Source: Sphagnum compactum
Lineage: Eukaryota; Bryophyta; Sphagnopsida; Sphagnales
Assembly: GCA_965153455.1 (NCBI GenBank)
Contig: OZ234501.1
Location: forward strand, 3,038,001-3,102,000
Length of the DNA stretch: 64,000 nucleotides
Direction of reading: 5' to 3'
The position numbers and the translations under genes were made by a program. Positions 1-11,727 of this stretch are shown piece by piece; the first letter of the stretch is position 1, and each line of letters begins with the position of its first letter. Under the pieces are notes generated by a model. The model searched no databases. It saw nothing but the letters and a program-made list of their open reading frames with translations, and was not told the origin of the DNA.

Positions 1-2587
1 AAAATCTTTGTAATTATCATGAGTGTTAGATTCTCTTACTGCATGAAAAATGGCCTTGCTTATAAGGATTGATGCATTCATAATCAAACAATCCAAAAAC
101 CATGTCAAATGACCACCAAAATTATTTCAAAACTTTAATTTTGTTAAATATATTTTTGGGGTGCCACTTTAATGCCATGGTAATCATGGGAATCATGTTA
201 AATGACTTGTGTGAGTGCTGAAGAATTCAAAATAATAATTCGAAAGAAATTATTTTGAGTTTGGGTTTGAAGCTTTGAACTTGAACAACAATTGCATCAA
301 AAGCAGTCAATTTGTAAATTACTAAGCTAAAGAATATCTTAATAATGTAATTTTGATGAGAAAAAAATTGAGATGATGTTAATTGATTGCCCACATTCAA
401 AAAACACTCACAATTTGAAATTTGTGGAATTTGAAAATTTTAACAATTAGAAATTATTAAACATAATCTTAAAATTTCAAACATCCTTTACCACATGTAA
501 ATGGGGTGTAATGTTCATACATCTCAAGCAAAGTTATATTTTATGATACAAGAAAACAAATCATAAAATAATTAACATATATTTAAACAATTTGAAATTA
601 GGATAATTTTTCAAAGCAAAACACAGAATTTGGTAAAATTTGTAGTTTTTTGGTAAAATTTAATTATTTATCAAAAGTTAATTTTTAAAATGTGATGTAT
701 CAAGGAAATCATATGTATTTAATAACATATTAAAAAACTTTCATCCAAATTTTTTTTTGTGAAAAAGTGAAAATGACTAAAAAAATTTTATAGTCTTTGA
801 ATCCTTTGTCATTATTGGCTCATTTGATTGTGATTGCACCCAAATAAATGGGGAGCCATCTCCACATATTTTAAGAAAATATTTGATCATTTGTCAATAA
901 CAAGGTAAAATGAAAATTATTAAGCAATGAACCCACAATATGAAGTAGCATAACATTTTCCTCAACTTTTCAGCAAGGCCCATTTCGAATTGATGTTAGA
1001 GTTCATGGGAAAAAGACATGTGTTCAATCCTCCACAGATTTATGATATCATGCAAGATATCATAATCTCAATGTCCAATGGAATGAAAACCCCAATGCAA
1101 AAGCCACAAACACCAAATTCAATCAATTAAAGAATAGGGAATGGATCAAGATCAAGGTGAATGCAAATTATAATGGTTCATTTCAGGTAGATGTAAAACT
1201 TTCAAGAGTCCCTAACATATTTTTATATATTATCCATATGGATATGGTTTTAAATTCTAAGATTTCATTACTGTAATCTTTGACTACTAAGGTTCACTCA
1301 TTTATGAAACCTTTCAAAATTAAGTGAAAACCCATATTGAAAAATGCTTTTGTCTGTTGGTATGGTGAAATCACTTTGGAAATACTAAAAGAAAAACTCA
1401 TAAAGTCCATAAAAATAAAAATACATTTAAATATTTCAATTATGCACCCATTGGGCATAGAAATTTTGACAAACACAAAAGAATTCATTTCAAAAGGACA
1501 TTTGAAAATAAGGCTCAATTCTGACCTTTCAAAGGTTCATAACTACCATTTGGTTAAGGTTTAAAAAAAAATTAAAAAATTCACGCTTAACTTTGTCATT
1601 TCATTTTTCAACTTGATTTTAATCCTTATAAACAATTTGGAATGAAATTCAATATGAGTTCTTGGATTTTTTAACAATCCAACCAATTGACCGGTCCATA
1701 TTTTTTACTTCAAAAGTTCACTATTGATAATGAATGTATTATTTTTAAAAATAATTATGCAAATGTCTTCATAATTAAGTTGTTAGTTTAAAATGAATCA
1801 TCAATTAATGTATTTAAAATTAAATTATTCACCATAAGCATTTAACACAAAACACCATGTAAAAATTACCATTATGGCACCAAAAATGAACCATTATAAC
1901 TTGCATTCATCCATCACAAAATGTTGGCAACATTGGTATTAAACTCAGTTACTCTCTTACATATAAAAGCATGGTTGAAGCAACAAAACAAGGCACACCA
2001 CTATTAATGAAGTTCATTGATCATATGCAAGAATGCATGAATGAGATGAATTTGACTATGGAGGGGAAAAAATAAAAAACCTAAAAACCAATTTTTGATA
2101 ATCAACTAGATTATTTCAAAAGTAAAGACAAGTTCATAAATGAAACTCAAATGAACATGGTGAAGACAATTATAAGCCTTGTAGATGTCATGAGTGTGAT
2201 ATTTAAAGGTGATCAAGGTAAGGAAATTGTCTTTCCAAAATAAGGTTGTATTAATGAAAACAACAAACAATATGCATAACGAATGAACAATGTACACAAT
2301 ATTGTAAATAATGCAAAAAACACAAGTGAATAATAGTACAATCCAACAATGATGATTTAATTCTAAATCATAATTTTTTTTTGTAGGCTAAAAATTTGAT
2401 TTATATTTGTCATAGTTGATGTGAACATGTGACATAACTCTACCTTCCAAGATAAATGTTTAGCTCCTTGCACATTACCTCACCAAATTGCTTGTGCCCC
2501 TCAATTGCATGTGATATTTGTTCTTTTGTTTTATAAATGTTTCTTTGTGTTTTAGATTTTCTTACAACTTCACATCAAATATCTTTA
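1..2587. other. AT-rich gene-free region
   Basis: No gene is visible. The sequence is very AT-rich, with homopolymer A and T runs and only short chance reading frames that use AT-rich codons and match no family I know. It may be decayed transposon sequence leading up to the Harbinger remnant that follows. Confidence 0.6.
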
Positions 2588-3374
2588 TTAATCTATCAAT
2601 GTTAATTTCACTTTGCAATCGTAACAAATTATGTAACAAACAAGTGGTAAAAGCATCAAACACAAAAGACACATGTAAACCAATTTGGGTAAGAAATTCT
2701 TTGAAAGTTTTTTTTTAAAAAAATGCCAAAAGCATTTTCCAACATATTGACCCCGTTTGTGTGTTATGTTGTGCAAGAGTTCCAAAACAATATGTTGCCC
2801 TTTTTCCTATGATCCATGTAATTAATGGATAACTTTTACCGCCCATAAAGTATGGTGGAAAATCATGTTGAGAAGTTGTATTGCTAGCTACAAACAAACC
2901 ATGGTCTTCAACATTTCTATATGGTGCATATTTGCACAACACCTTCAAATTGTTTATAGTTCTTAAAAAGCCCACATCAATAAACCTTTTTTTAACAATC
3001 TACAATTAATTGTGCCACTATGTTATAAACTTGGGATAATAATAATATTTAGGAAATGAAGAAGGTTTCACAATTGATATATGCATGCAATCAATGGCAC
3101 CTTGCATATTAGGAAGGCCACACCAAACTTTAAATTCATCCATTACAATTGCCGTTGCTTCTCCTTAAGGCCAAGTAATCAAATATTTGTATACAAAAAT
3201 GAATGCGTGAACAAAACCATGCAAGACCAAAGATACTATAGACTTTTCAACTGTAAAAAATTCGTTACAAGTTAAAAAATTGACACCTTCAGCCGATTTA
3301 TAGATGGAACAATAGACACAAATTTCTACAATAACAACTTTGTGTTTTGCTTCTACGAAATGGGTTTGAGGCAA
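2588..3374 (-). pseudogene. Decayed PIF/Harbinger (HARBI1-like, DDE_Tnp_4) transposase
   Basis: Read on the minus strand, conserved stretches of a Harbinger transposase follow in the right order but in broken frames. First comes a helix-turn-helix-like part around 3,374-3,170, including SIYKSAEGVNF and a segment resembling the usual STV-x-R-x-V helix. Next is GAIDCMHISI at about 3,106-3,075, the counterpart of the catalytic GAIDGTHI aspartate motif. Then come DVGFLRTINN near 2,975, FMGGKSYPLITWI near 2,850 (family usual: GD-x-GYPL), and HKRGQYVGKCFW followed by FLPKLVYMC near 2,740-2,650. The aspartate of GD-x-GYPL reads G, and the catalytic glutamate position of the V-E-N-x-FG motif also reads G. 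Stops interrupt the frame between 3,060 and 2,980. It is therefore a dead copy. The assignment rests on motif order read by eye. Confidence 0.7.
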
Positions 3375-4692
3375 TCTACAAAACTAAATTAATTCATTTT
3401 GTTCATGCAAAAAATTTCCACCCACCTGTACTTGTCAAACTCTATCAACAAAAATTTGAAAAACTAAGTAGTGCTTTTAGGCCTCATGTAATGAGGTAAT
3501 TCATTGGAAACATATTCAAAGAAGCTGAAATCTAAAATTGATGTAATGTAGTGAATATGAGTACAAACTTCGATTCATGTTCGATTGGTGATGGAACGAC
3601 ATTTGTCATGAAGAAAGGTGAACTTTTAGCATACTCTGCACTTATTGCCAAAACCATTTTTTGTAACACATCACTTGACATTACAATGCAAAAATGTGAG
3701 AAAACCTTGTTAATTTGACAATCCATGGGCTATAAAAAAATCAAGAATACAAAAGAAGCTTTGAAAAAAAAAACCCAAAGCTTAAAGATCATAAATTCCC
3801 TAAGCACCACGAAAAGACCAACAATGTAGTGCAAGTAGAAAAAGGGTGACAAACTTGTACAAGTGTTGCAAGAGAGACAACAAATCAAAGCACAAAATAC
3901 AAGGTCTTGAAACTTTTCTTTTGTATGATGTGAGACAATGAGTAAAACATAATGAGTGTCAATTCTAACATTGCGAGCAAATGCAATAAAAACTTGTGGT
4001 GAAAGTTGCAAGAAAGAACAATGTAAATGAAAGAACAAAGAAACAAACAATGTGAAAAGATGATTAAGAAATAAAGTACAAAGTGAGAGCACTACAAAAT
4101 AATGTTGCGAAACAACATTGTGAAAGCATTGCAAAAGAGTTCAGAAGAAAATGTAGGAGGGATGAATGAAGTGAAGGGAGAATAATGAGGTGAGAAGAGT
4201 TGAATGAAAGGGGCAATTAGGAAAAAAAGAACTAGGCATGTCAAATTTTTTAATAAAAAAATAGTCATTACATTCGGTGGTGTATGTGAACTCATTATGA
4301 TGGCTTTGGATGGCACAACATTGGTATAAAGCCAACCATCACTATGTGTGAATGGATTCCCACTAACATATCACAAAATTGAAAAAAGAAAAAAGAAACC
4401 CCTACTTATAGTTTAGGGTAGACCAGCCCATCATCAATCACTTGCTTACGACCGAACACTTATTAATATCTTCATCATATATGCTTCATTTTGAGTGATT
4501 TAAAATGTTATGAGAGCGCTTCCTCAAGCTCTAGAAATCATCTTTGGAGTGCAAATGAAAAATAATAATGAAAAAATAACAAGAAGAAAAATAAGCTTTC
4601 CAACTTTCAAAACATTGTTTTTTCTTTTTCCTCTTCTCTTTGGACCTCTCTTATTTTCAAACCTCATAACTTTCTTATTTCTAATACATTTA
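3375..4692. other. AT-rich region, no supported gene
   Basis: Long hydrophobic minus-strand frames here (for example 3,730-4,134) are typical of poly-A-rich sequence read backwards. They show no domain. CACTACAAAATAATG at about 4,090 resembles a CACTA-element end, but I found no partner end. Part of this may belong to the Harbinger copy. Confidence 0.5.
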
Positions 4693-4998
4693 GAAAAAAT
4701 TTAAATTTACACCTTTTTTGGTTAATTCACACCCTTCATGCGTCCGATTTTATGCAGATTAAACTTTAAGAGTATGTTCCTTTATCAGTTCAATTACTTC
4801 TTGGGCAAGTTCTCGAGTTGTGCCCTGATTGACCACAGACCCCACACTTGCGTCCTTCCACGTATTCAAAGTGAGACTTGTCTCTGGTCGTGCTTGTCTT
4901 GTTCTTAGAGCCACACTCAAATTTAATCTGCATATAATCGGACGCGCGAAGAAAGGGTGTGAATTTAACCAAAAGAAGGTGTGAATTAAAAATTTTCC
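4693..4998. mobile_element. Mutator-like nonautonomous element with about 75-bp TIRs
   Basis: The two ends are near-identical inverted repeats of roughly 75-80 bp: 4,693-4,770 and 4,915-4,998. Both contain CACACC, then TTTTGGTTAA, then TTCACACCC, then GCGTCCGATT and ATGCAGATTAAA. An exact 8-bp direct repeat TACATTTA flanks the element at 4,685-4,692 and 4,999-5,006. Long TIRs beginning G(G)AAAA with an 8-9 bp target duplication are typical of MULEs. The short interior carries a zinc knuckle on the minus strand (see separate entry). At 306 bp it cannot encode a transposase. Confidence 0.8.
4790..4972 (-). CDS. Small frame with CCHC zinc knuckle inside the MULE
   Basis: A 60-residue minus-strand frame starts inside one inverted repeat and ends in the element interior. 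Its C-terminus has a perfect zinc knuckle, CGVCGQSGHNSRTC (C-x2-C-x4-H-x4-C), preceded by a basic, polar stretch (SKNKTSTTRDKSHF). Knuckles of this GHNxRTC type occur at the end of Mutator transposases and in plant MYB-related repressors. The fragment is therefore either the last trace of the parent transposase or a captured host exon. Whether it is translated is unknown, and it may be only a relic. Confidence 0.4.
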   Translation of the reverse strand: MVKFTPFLRASDYMQIKFECGSKNKTSTTRDKSHFEYVEGRKCGVCGQSGHNSRTCPRSN

Positions 4999-5367
4999 TA
5001 CATTTAAAACAAGTTAAAGTGTTATGCCACCAAACGGTCTACCCTATATGCTCACACACCAATTTGCCTGGACACTTGAAAAAACTTGGAAATTTCTTGC
5101 CTCAATTGTCCAACTAGCATTATAGAATGAGCGCAAGAATGAAGGAAGGTTACCTTGAAGGAATTGCAAAGATTAGTCCGGAGCTTCATCTTTGTTTCCA
5201 CGAAGAAGGAAGGAGTTTGAGGATTTTGGTGTTGATTTTGAGTTCTATCTTTGTTTCCCTCAAGAAATAAGGGAAATTGGAATATTTTGAGCTTGATCTG
5301 TTCCTTGATGTTCATTGATGTTCCTCGTTTTGCTTCGAGTAAGTGGCGAGGGGAAAATTTTCCAACA

Positions 5368-7421
5368 ATGAAGGTTGCATTTTTAGTCCCCAGTGTGCTA
5401 CTTGCCATCTTCGTTGTTGTTTTACTACACTACTTGCTAGACTTCTTCTTCTTCTTCAATGTCTTCAGAACCAAAGCTCATTGCTTTCCTCCGGGACCAT
5501 GGCCATGGCCGGTGGTTGGCAATTTGCTCCAGCTGGGTGAATCTCCGCATCAAACATTGGCGCGCTTAGCACAAAGATATGGGCCTCTCATGCACCTTCG
5601 TTTTGGTCCCATGCACACGATGGTCGTGTCTTCTCCTGCAATGGCGAAGGAATTTCTCAAGACTCACGATCATTTGTTCCAGTACAGACAATCGTTTATA
5701 TCTACCGAAATCTTGAACGACAATTGCAGTATCGCTACATCATCGGGTGCTTACTGGCGACATCTGCGTAAGATTTGCTTGACTGAGCTTTTCTCTCCCA
5801 AACGCTTGCAGTCTTTCCAGGCTATGAGATCCAAAGAGCTTAGTTCTACCATGAAGAGCATCCACATTCAGGCCGGGGAGGGCAAGCTGGTGGATTTCAA
5901 TTTCCAACTCACGTCCTTGACTAGCAACATCATGACGCAAACCTTGTTCAGGAAGAGGTTATAAATCTTTCCTTTGAGAAAGCATGTCTCATTTCCATGC
6001 ACTGCATACTAAACTTTGTATTTGTGGCTTGATTGTTCAGTCCTTCCGTTGCAATTTCATGTATACCTTTGCAACCCTAATGTTTTGCATGATGCTCTTT
6101 TTGTACTCAGTACTGATGAAAATACTCACACCTGTGCTTCACACTTCTACTCTCCAATGATGAAATCACTATCTTTGATTGATTCTTCATTTCCTTTCCA
6201 TGTGCAACTTATGCATTCTTGGTGAGAGAAATCAGGTACTTTGGAGTGGATGAGAGAGGTGAAAAGAAAGCACACCAATTCAAAGAGATCCTTCATGAGA
6301 TTTCCTATTGGTATGGCACTACCATCATTGGTGACTATATCCCTTCCTTATGGTGGGTAAGCAAGCTTCAAGGAAGCAATGCCTCCATGCATGCATTGCG
6401 CTCGAGAATAAGACAGTTTGTTCAAAAGCTGCTTGATGAACATCATAGGAGAAAAAGTGCACCAACAACAGATTCAGAACTTGACAATGATGTACCCAAA
6501 GACTTCATGGATGTGTTGCTTTCCATGCCTGGAGAAGATGGGACTGGAACACTTTCTAATGACAAAATTGAGGCTGTTGTCATGGTAAGCAGATTGCGCA
6601 ATTCTCTTCTTTTTCTTGTGCCTTGAATTAGAAGCATTATACTTCTGGAATTGACTAGTTTGGCACAGTTTCGCAGGTTTGCAATGGTTGCATGCAGGAG
6701 TACATGTCATCTTGCAAGCATGCAATCCTGCACTTTTGTCTGAATTTTTTTAAAGAAAAATTCTGATTACTCTGCAACATTATGTTTGCAGGATCTGTGG
6801 CTTGGTGGTACAGACACTTCATCAGTGACTATAGAATGGGCAATGGCAGAGCTTTTGCGAAACCCTAAAATCATGAAATGTGCACAAACAGAGTTGGACA
6901 ATGTGGTTGGAAGTAATCATGTTGTTGATGAATCACATCTCCAACATCTGTCTTACTTACAAGCTATAATCAAAGAGACTTTCCGTCTCCATCCTGCTGG
7001 TCCTCTCATGATTCCTCACTTGTCAAATGAGGCTTGCCAAATTGAGGGTTACAATCTTCCTCCCAACACTCGTGTGATGGTGAATCTGTGGGCGATAGGG
7101 CGAGACCCTACTACTTGGGACAGACCCTTGGAGTTTGATCCAGTACGTTTCTTAGAGCATCCTGAGATTGATGTGAATGGTCAAAGCTTTGAACTCTTGC
7201 CATTTGGGAGTGGAAGACGGGCATGTCCAGGACGGCCATTGGCAGCCTTGGTGATTCAATTTACCTTAGCAAGCCTACTCCACAGCTTTGACTGGTCTCT
7301 TCCCCATCAGCAAGAACCAAGCACTCTCGACATGTCTGAGAAGTTTGGCTTAACTCTTCCAAGAGCGCAAAGATTACATGCCATGGCACATCCCAGGTTG
7401 CCTGCCCACCTTTACTTGTGA
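5368..7421 (+). CDS. Cytochrome P450, CYP71 clan (A-type), 3 exons
   Basis: Three exons, 5,368-5,957, 6,236-6,584 and 6,792-7,421, join in phase (phase 2, then phase 0) to a 522-residue protein, normal for a plant microsomal P450. It has an N-terminal membrane anchor (residues about 4-33) and the proline hinge PPGPWPWPVVGN (41-52). The C-helix motif is WRHLR, the I-helix oxygen motif is GGTDTS (about 318-323), and the K-helix motif is KETFR with ExxR at 375-378. FDPVRF fills the PERF position and the heme loop is FGSGRRACPG with Cys at about 458. All catalytic motifs are intact. The single CYP71-clan intron just before the GGTDTS helix is present, together with an extra first intron. The enzyme is an ER monooxygenase of unknown substrate and the subfamily cannot be fixed by eye. 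The ATG at 5,368 is chosen because the membrane anchor begins there. An in-frame ATG lies upstream at 5,251, and using it would add 39 polar residues. Confidence 0.9.
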
Positions 7422-8690
7422 CTTTTTTCACGAGAGGGTTACATCATGTACCATACAATCCTCACCATGTATTTCTATTACTAAGACACTACCATATTTA
7501 CAATTGTTGGAACTTAAAAGTGCTTATGTTTCTTCACCAAAGTGTACTGGTAGTTGTCCAGCACACTAGTTCCTTTGTGTTGTGTAGTAAATGCTATAAT
7601 GTACTTTGCTGAAATTGATAGGAAGCTGTTTTGCATTTTGTATATCTGGAGTGAAGAAGATTTTTGGCAAACTATCTTCATTCAACTACTGTGTTTTGAA
7701 AAGTATTTCACCAAGAGCACACATAATAATAGCCTAACACAGAGTAAAGGAGAGATGACTTGTGGGTTTATGGTCATATGCAAAGCTTATTACTTCTTTT
7801 ACAAGTATTATTGTCTCTTTTGCTTCACGATTTGTTGTTGGAAAGAGAATCTGCTCTTTAGAGTTTTGTGGTGCTCTTGTATCACTTCTGAAATCTAGTT
7901 CCAAATGCTGAGGTATCACATACTTCAATGATGGTGGTTGTGTTTTGTTTGAGTCTGAAAGAGTCCTACATACCTTGATTATTATATCATACTAGCTCCT
8001 CACCATGGCAAAGGATCTCAAAAAGATTGAAAATTTGGCAGAATTGGAGGATTTCGTGCTTGATTTTCCTTCATCCCTCTTTCTAGTGCAAGCTTGCGCA
8101 ATCAATTTTTCAAGTGTAGTACAACCTGAAGTTGGATATGATAATACCTGTTCAGTTTACGGTGATGCACAATCCCTGTTCAGCTTACAATAAAGCAAGG
8201 TCTTACGTGCTTTGGTTTCCATTGCATCATAGTGTTTGGGACTTGGGGACCCAAATGAAGCACCAGAGTCTATGTTTTGGTTTCAATTGTCACATCCATC
8301 AACATTCCAGTTTCCATTGTCATGTTCGAGTGTTTTGTGTTTTGTTGTGTTCATCCAGTTTGCATCATTGATGGTCATGGTCATCTATTCTTCCAATTTC
8401 CATAATTTGTTGATGGTTGCGTTCCAATGCTCTTCTAATTTCCATCATCAATGAATATTCTATTGTTGGGGTTTGTTGGTTCATCACAAAAGAGCTTCTT
8501 CACTATTGCAAAAAATTTATAAAAAAAATTCATTGATGCAAAAGAGTTTTTTTAATATTGCAAAATAGCTTCTTTATTTTCATCAAAAGAGAAGCCAATA
8601 AATGGGTGACTGTAAAAGTGCCTGAATTGACACAAAAATGTGATGATGCACACAAAAAAAGTGATACCAGTCCATAGTTTTTCCCTTAGA
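7422..8690. other. P450 3' flank, no gene
   Basis: The 3' untranslated region of the P450 is expected in the first few hundred bases. The rest is AT-rich spacer with short frames that show no domain. CA-rich and TCATC-rich stretches occur at 8,270-8,460. Nothing else is recognised. Confidence 0.5.
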
Positions 8691-8974
8691 GAAGTGTGGG
8701 ACCAAATGAAAACTACATCATTCCCTAGTCTCTCCCTTTCATGCAAGTTAATAATTACCCTGTTCACACCGACTTTGCCAAGGAGTTTGGAATATTAAAG
8801 GTGAGATGTTTTGCGAGATGCAATGGTGATCACAAATCTTATATATTAATTCAATAAGTTTGTCTGTGTGTCTGTCTGACACGACAATTCTGCTGCAATT
8901 CTATGGTAGAACCGGCCTCTGCATTTTCTATGGCAGAACCGGGTAATGCATTTTTTATGACAGGGCTTGGTAAC

Positions 8975-9145
8975 GGGGCGGGGGGGGCCAGCACGGGGCA
9001 GGAAGTTAATTATATATAACAGGGGAAGGGGGGGATCAACGGGTTGAAGAATCGAAATGAAAAATGCGAAAGACAAGGGGGGAGGAGTTGACGGGATAAA
9101 GAACCGGAGTGGGCAATGGGAAGGACCGGGCGGGGGGGGAGCTCG
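8975..9145 (+). repeat. G-rich low-complexity tract
   Basis: Repeated runs of three to eight G (GGGGCGGGGGGGG, GGGGAAGGGGGGGATC, GGGGGGAGG, GGGCGGGGGGGG) stand out sharply from the AT-rich surroundings. The spacing of G runs would allow G-quadruplexes on the plus strand. It lies inside the permuted repeat cluster and has no coding content. Confidence 0.6.
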
Positions 9146-9486
9146 ACGGGTGCATTATGCATCGGGTTCACACTAGTATTCATGATTTCATTACTACAAA
9201 ATGTGGGTGAAGTTCACTAGTCCATGTTTAGTGGATTAGTGAATTCACTATGTCCCCACTAGGTTTCATTCATTGGGACCAGTGAAATCACTTGATGTAC
9301 ATGGATGCGTTTTGTTGCAATGTTTTGCAATGACCAATTCAAGAATCTAGAATACATTTCTAACCTTAGCTTTTGTTTTGAGCTTTACATTTGCAAGTTG
9401 TTGTAATGTGTTGTTATTTACGTGTGTCATGTGATGTGTAGACCTTGTTGCGTTTGAATTGTGAATCACAATTCTTGATTCAAGGA

Positions 9487-9505
9487 CCTAAACCCTAAAC
9501 CCTAA
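9487..9505 (+). repeat. Short interstitial telomere-type motif
   Basis: CCTAAACCCTAAACCCTAA is two and a half units of the plant telomere repeat CCCTAAA. A single copy this short may be a telo-box, as found in promoters of growth genes, or a repair scar. It lies at the immediate start of one copy of repeat block b. Confidence 0.7.
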
Positions 9506-9990
9506 TTACCCTGTTCACACTGACTTTGCCAAGGAGCTTGTGTACAAATGTGGGACCAAAATGAAAACAACATCGTTCCATAATCTCTCCCTTTACTAAA
9601 AGACCGAGTAGATTTTTCTTAGTGTATTTTTAGGACGATTACTTACCTGAATTTTGCACTAATGAAAACTGTACCTTCTGAAATGTGGATGGCCCAGCCA
9701 CAGCCTACCACATTTCCGAAGATACAGTTTTCAAACTCAGTAATATATCTTTTGCATATTTGCATCGTTTTTCACATTTTATCAGTTTTTGTCTTTTATC
9801 TAGACAGGGAAGCGGAAAGAAAAATCACCACCGGTCTTTACGTAGGGGAAGGGCCTCGGGCCGGGGATTTGAAGTAGGCCAAGGGAACGGGTCGAAAATC
9901 CGGAAGGGTCTATTTTCAGACCCTTCTCCTATACAGACAGAGCCAACAAACAATCCCCGTTCACACTGAATTTGCTAAGGAGCTTGCGTA

Positions 9991-11727
9991 ATGCGGTGAG
10001 CTATACGTGGGGTTCGTGGCGAGGCGTTTGGAACACATTCGAGTCGAGCTGGGAGTTTCTTTCTCTGGAGGAGTTTATCGGGATTCGGTAATTGTGAATT
10101 CGTCTTCAGATGCAAAAGTGCCGGTGAGTTCGATTTCAACGATCCTCCAGTTTCTTGCAGGTTTTTTTGCGCAATCTTAGGATCTACTGTTTTTGTGCAC
10201 GAAGTTGGATTCAACAATAAGTTCAGCAGATGTGGCGGTTTTCTTTGTTTTTTGTTTTTTTTGTTTTTGATCGAAAAGGAAAGGAAACCAAACTGTTTGG
10301 CATCGAGAATTATATGTCTCGACTTTCATAGCAATTAGGGTTGGCAACTTGGATGCCGACTTCTCCTCCTCCTCCTTCTCAAGGACTCAGAAGGTCCTAG
10401 ATTTGCACAAATTGAAGGATCTGCTCATCAATCTACTCTCAGATGTAATGGGCAACCAGTAGCATTGGCAATAGAGGCTTTCTTTCAAACTACACACCAC
10501 TTGCAAAGTGGCCATGAGCTCTACCTGCAATCAGGTTGTTTGTTATTGGCTTTGCTTGATTCTGCATGCAGTTGGATTCTGGGTGATTTAGTTAGGATAA
10601 AGCCAAAGGATGTGTTACCCATCATAAAGCACAAGGCGAACATTATCATGAACCTAAACATATGTAGATCACGAGGCATAGGACGGGGAGGGTTCTTACA
10701 CCTACTCTTTAAGAGTGGGAGGGAAATACATCTATAAGTAGGCATAATATCCGTCCCAACTCTCAGTAAGAGTAAGACATAAGGTGCCCTCCAAGTACAC
10801 CAGGAGATTTTTCTGATGCTTTACAGGTATTGGAGTTTGATAGAGATTGTTCTTAGTCTGTCCCTGTTTTGTCCTTTCCTTTAGTTTTTCTTTCTCCTTT
10901 CTGTCATTCTTTGTTTCTTTGTCTTGTCATTGTTGTTGTGGTCTGTTGCTAGCCAGTAGTATGGCTGAGTCTTCCCGTTGCTTCCGGAATTGCAGCAGAA
11001 ACTCAGTTCGTAGGTTGGTGCTTGTCACCGGCCTTTACCCACTGTAGAGAGCTGATGAAGTCAGTGGGGAAGTTGTGGTAGTTAAGTCACTATCATACAT
11101 ACTACTGTTGATGGTCCCTGAACAGGTGTGAGACTGGCACTTTTGTTCATACCGGTGTGTGTTTTTTGTTTTTGGTTTGTTCTGTCTTCCCTTGTTTGGT
11201 TCTTTCTGTGGCTTCCTGGGAAAGTGTTAACCTTGCTCTTTCTTCTTCATCGTGAGAACGGAGATTTCTCTATTCTTTTGAAAGATATTTGATAGAGATT
11301 GAATTGCTGTTGTTGTTAAACAAGAAATTTGGGGAAAGTTAGGTTAAGGATGATCTGATCTTCTGAGTTCTTCCAACCTCAAAATGGTATACCCAAGCAA
11401 TAGTGATGTTTTCTGCCATCTCTGTGTCAGGGCAATACTTCCTCAAGCAGTGGAAGTGAAAAATTGAACATGCTATCCAGAAGGATTTGTTTCAGTTACA
11501 CTCTGGATGCAGATAGACTTTCTTTCTATTTTCTGTGAATCATGCAGAGTGAGCTTTAACAGAAACTTGTTGCAAAGTATTCAGCTCAGAGAAGTTGTAC
11601 TACCTCTCCCTTATTGCAACTGATTCTGTGCACACAGTATGCACTCACTGTTGTGATTGATGCTCATTACTGACTCATGTTTTATGCTGGAGATCTGGCT
11701 GTGTGATTGTTTATGCATGTGGTTCAG
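9991..11727. other. Probable promoter and 5' region of the HMG-CoA lyase gene
   Basis: No complete coding exon could be fixed here. The GC content is higher than in the flanks and there is a C/T-rich stretch at 10,365-10,385 (CTCCTCCTCCTCC), as often seen in plant leaders. The first exon(s) of the lyase, with any targeting peptide, should lie here because the first exon I can place (11,728) begins in phase 2. A segment at 10,950-11,115 is repeated within an intron of the same gene. Confidence 0.4.
10950..11115 (+). repeat. Dispersed repeat, copy 1 (5' of lyase)
   Basis: This segment, containing GTTGCTTCC, GAAACT and GCTGATGAAGTCAGTGGGGA, is clearly related to 13,039-13,230 in the same orientation. 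The best-matching core is the GCTGATGAAGTCAGTGGGGA block. Both copies lie in noncoding parts of one gene, so this is probably a transposon fragment or a local duplication. Confidence 0.6.

Larger units (their letters stand above)
8696..9990. repeat. Permuted direct-repeat cluster
   Basis: Block a (GTGGGACCAAA..CTCTCCCTTT) occurs at 8,696-8,739 and 9,550-9,594. Block b (CCCTGTTCACACyGACTTTGC, then CAAGGAG) occurs at 8,752-8,785, 9,503-9,536 and, more diverged, 9,955-9,990. Block a comes before block b at 8.7 kb but after it at 9.5 kb. That is the pattern of a tandem unit cut at different points or of repeated insertions of one family. Its nature is unknown. No coding sequence is seen here. Confidence 0.6.

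Noticed and set aside
3730-4134. 134-codon hydrophobic minus-strand frame
   Set aside because: Phe/Leu/Ser-rich translation of A-rich DNA. There is no domain, and no start context or neighbouring exon.
4090-4135. CACTACAAAATAATG as a CACTA element end
   Set aside because: No partner end and no 3-bp duplication found within the window.
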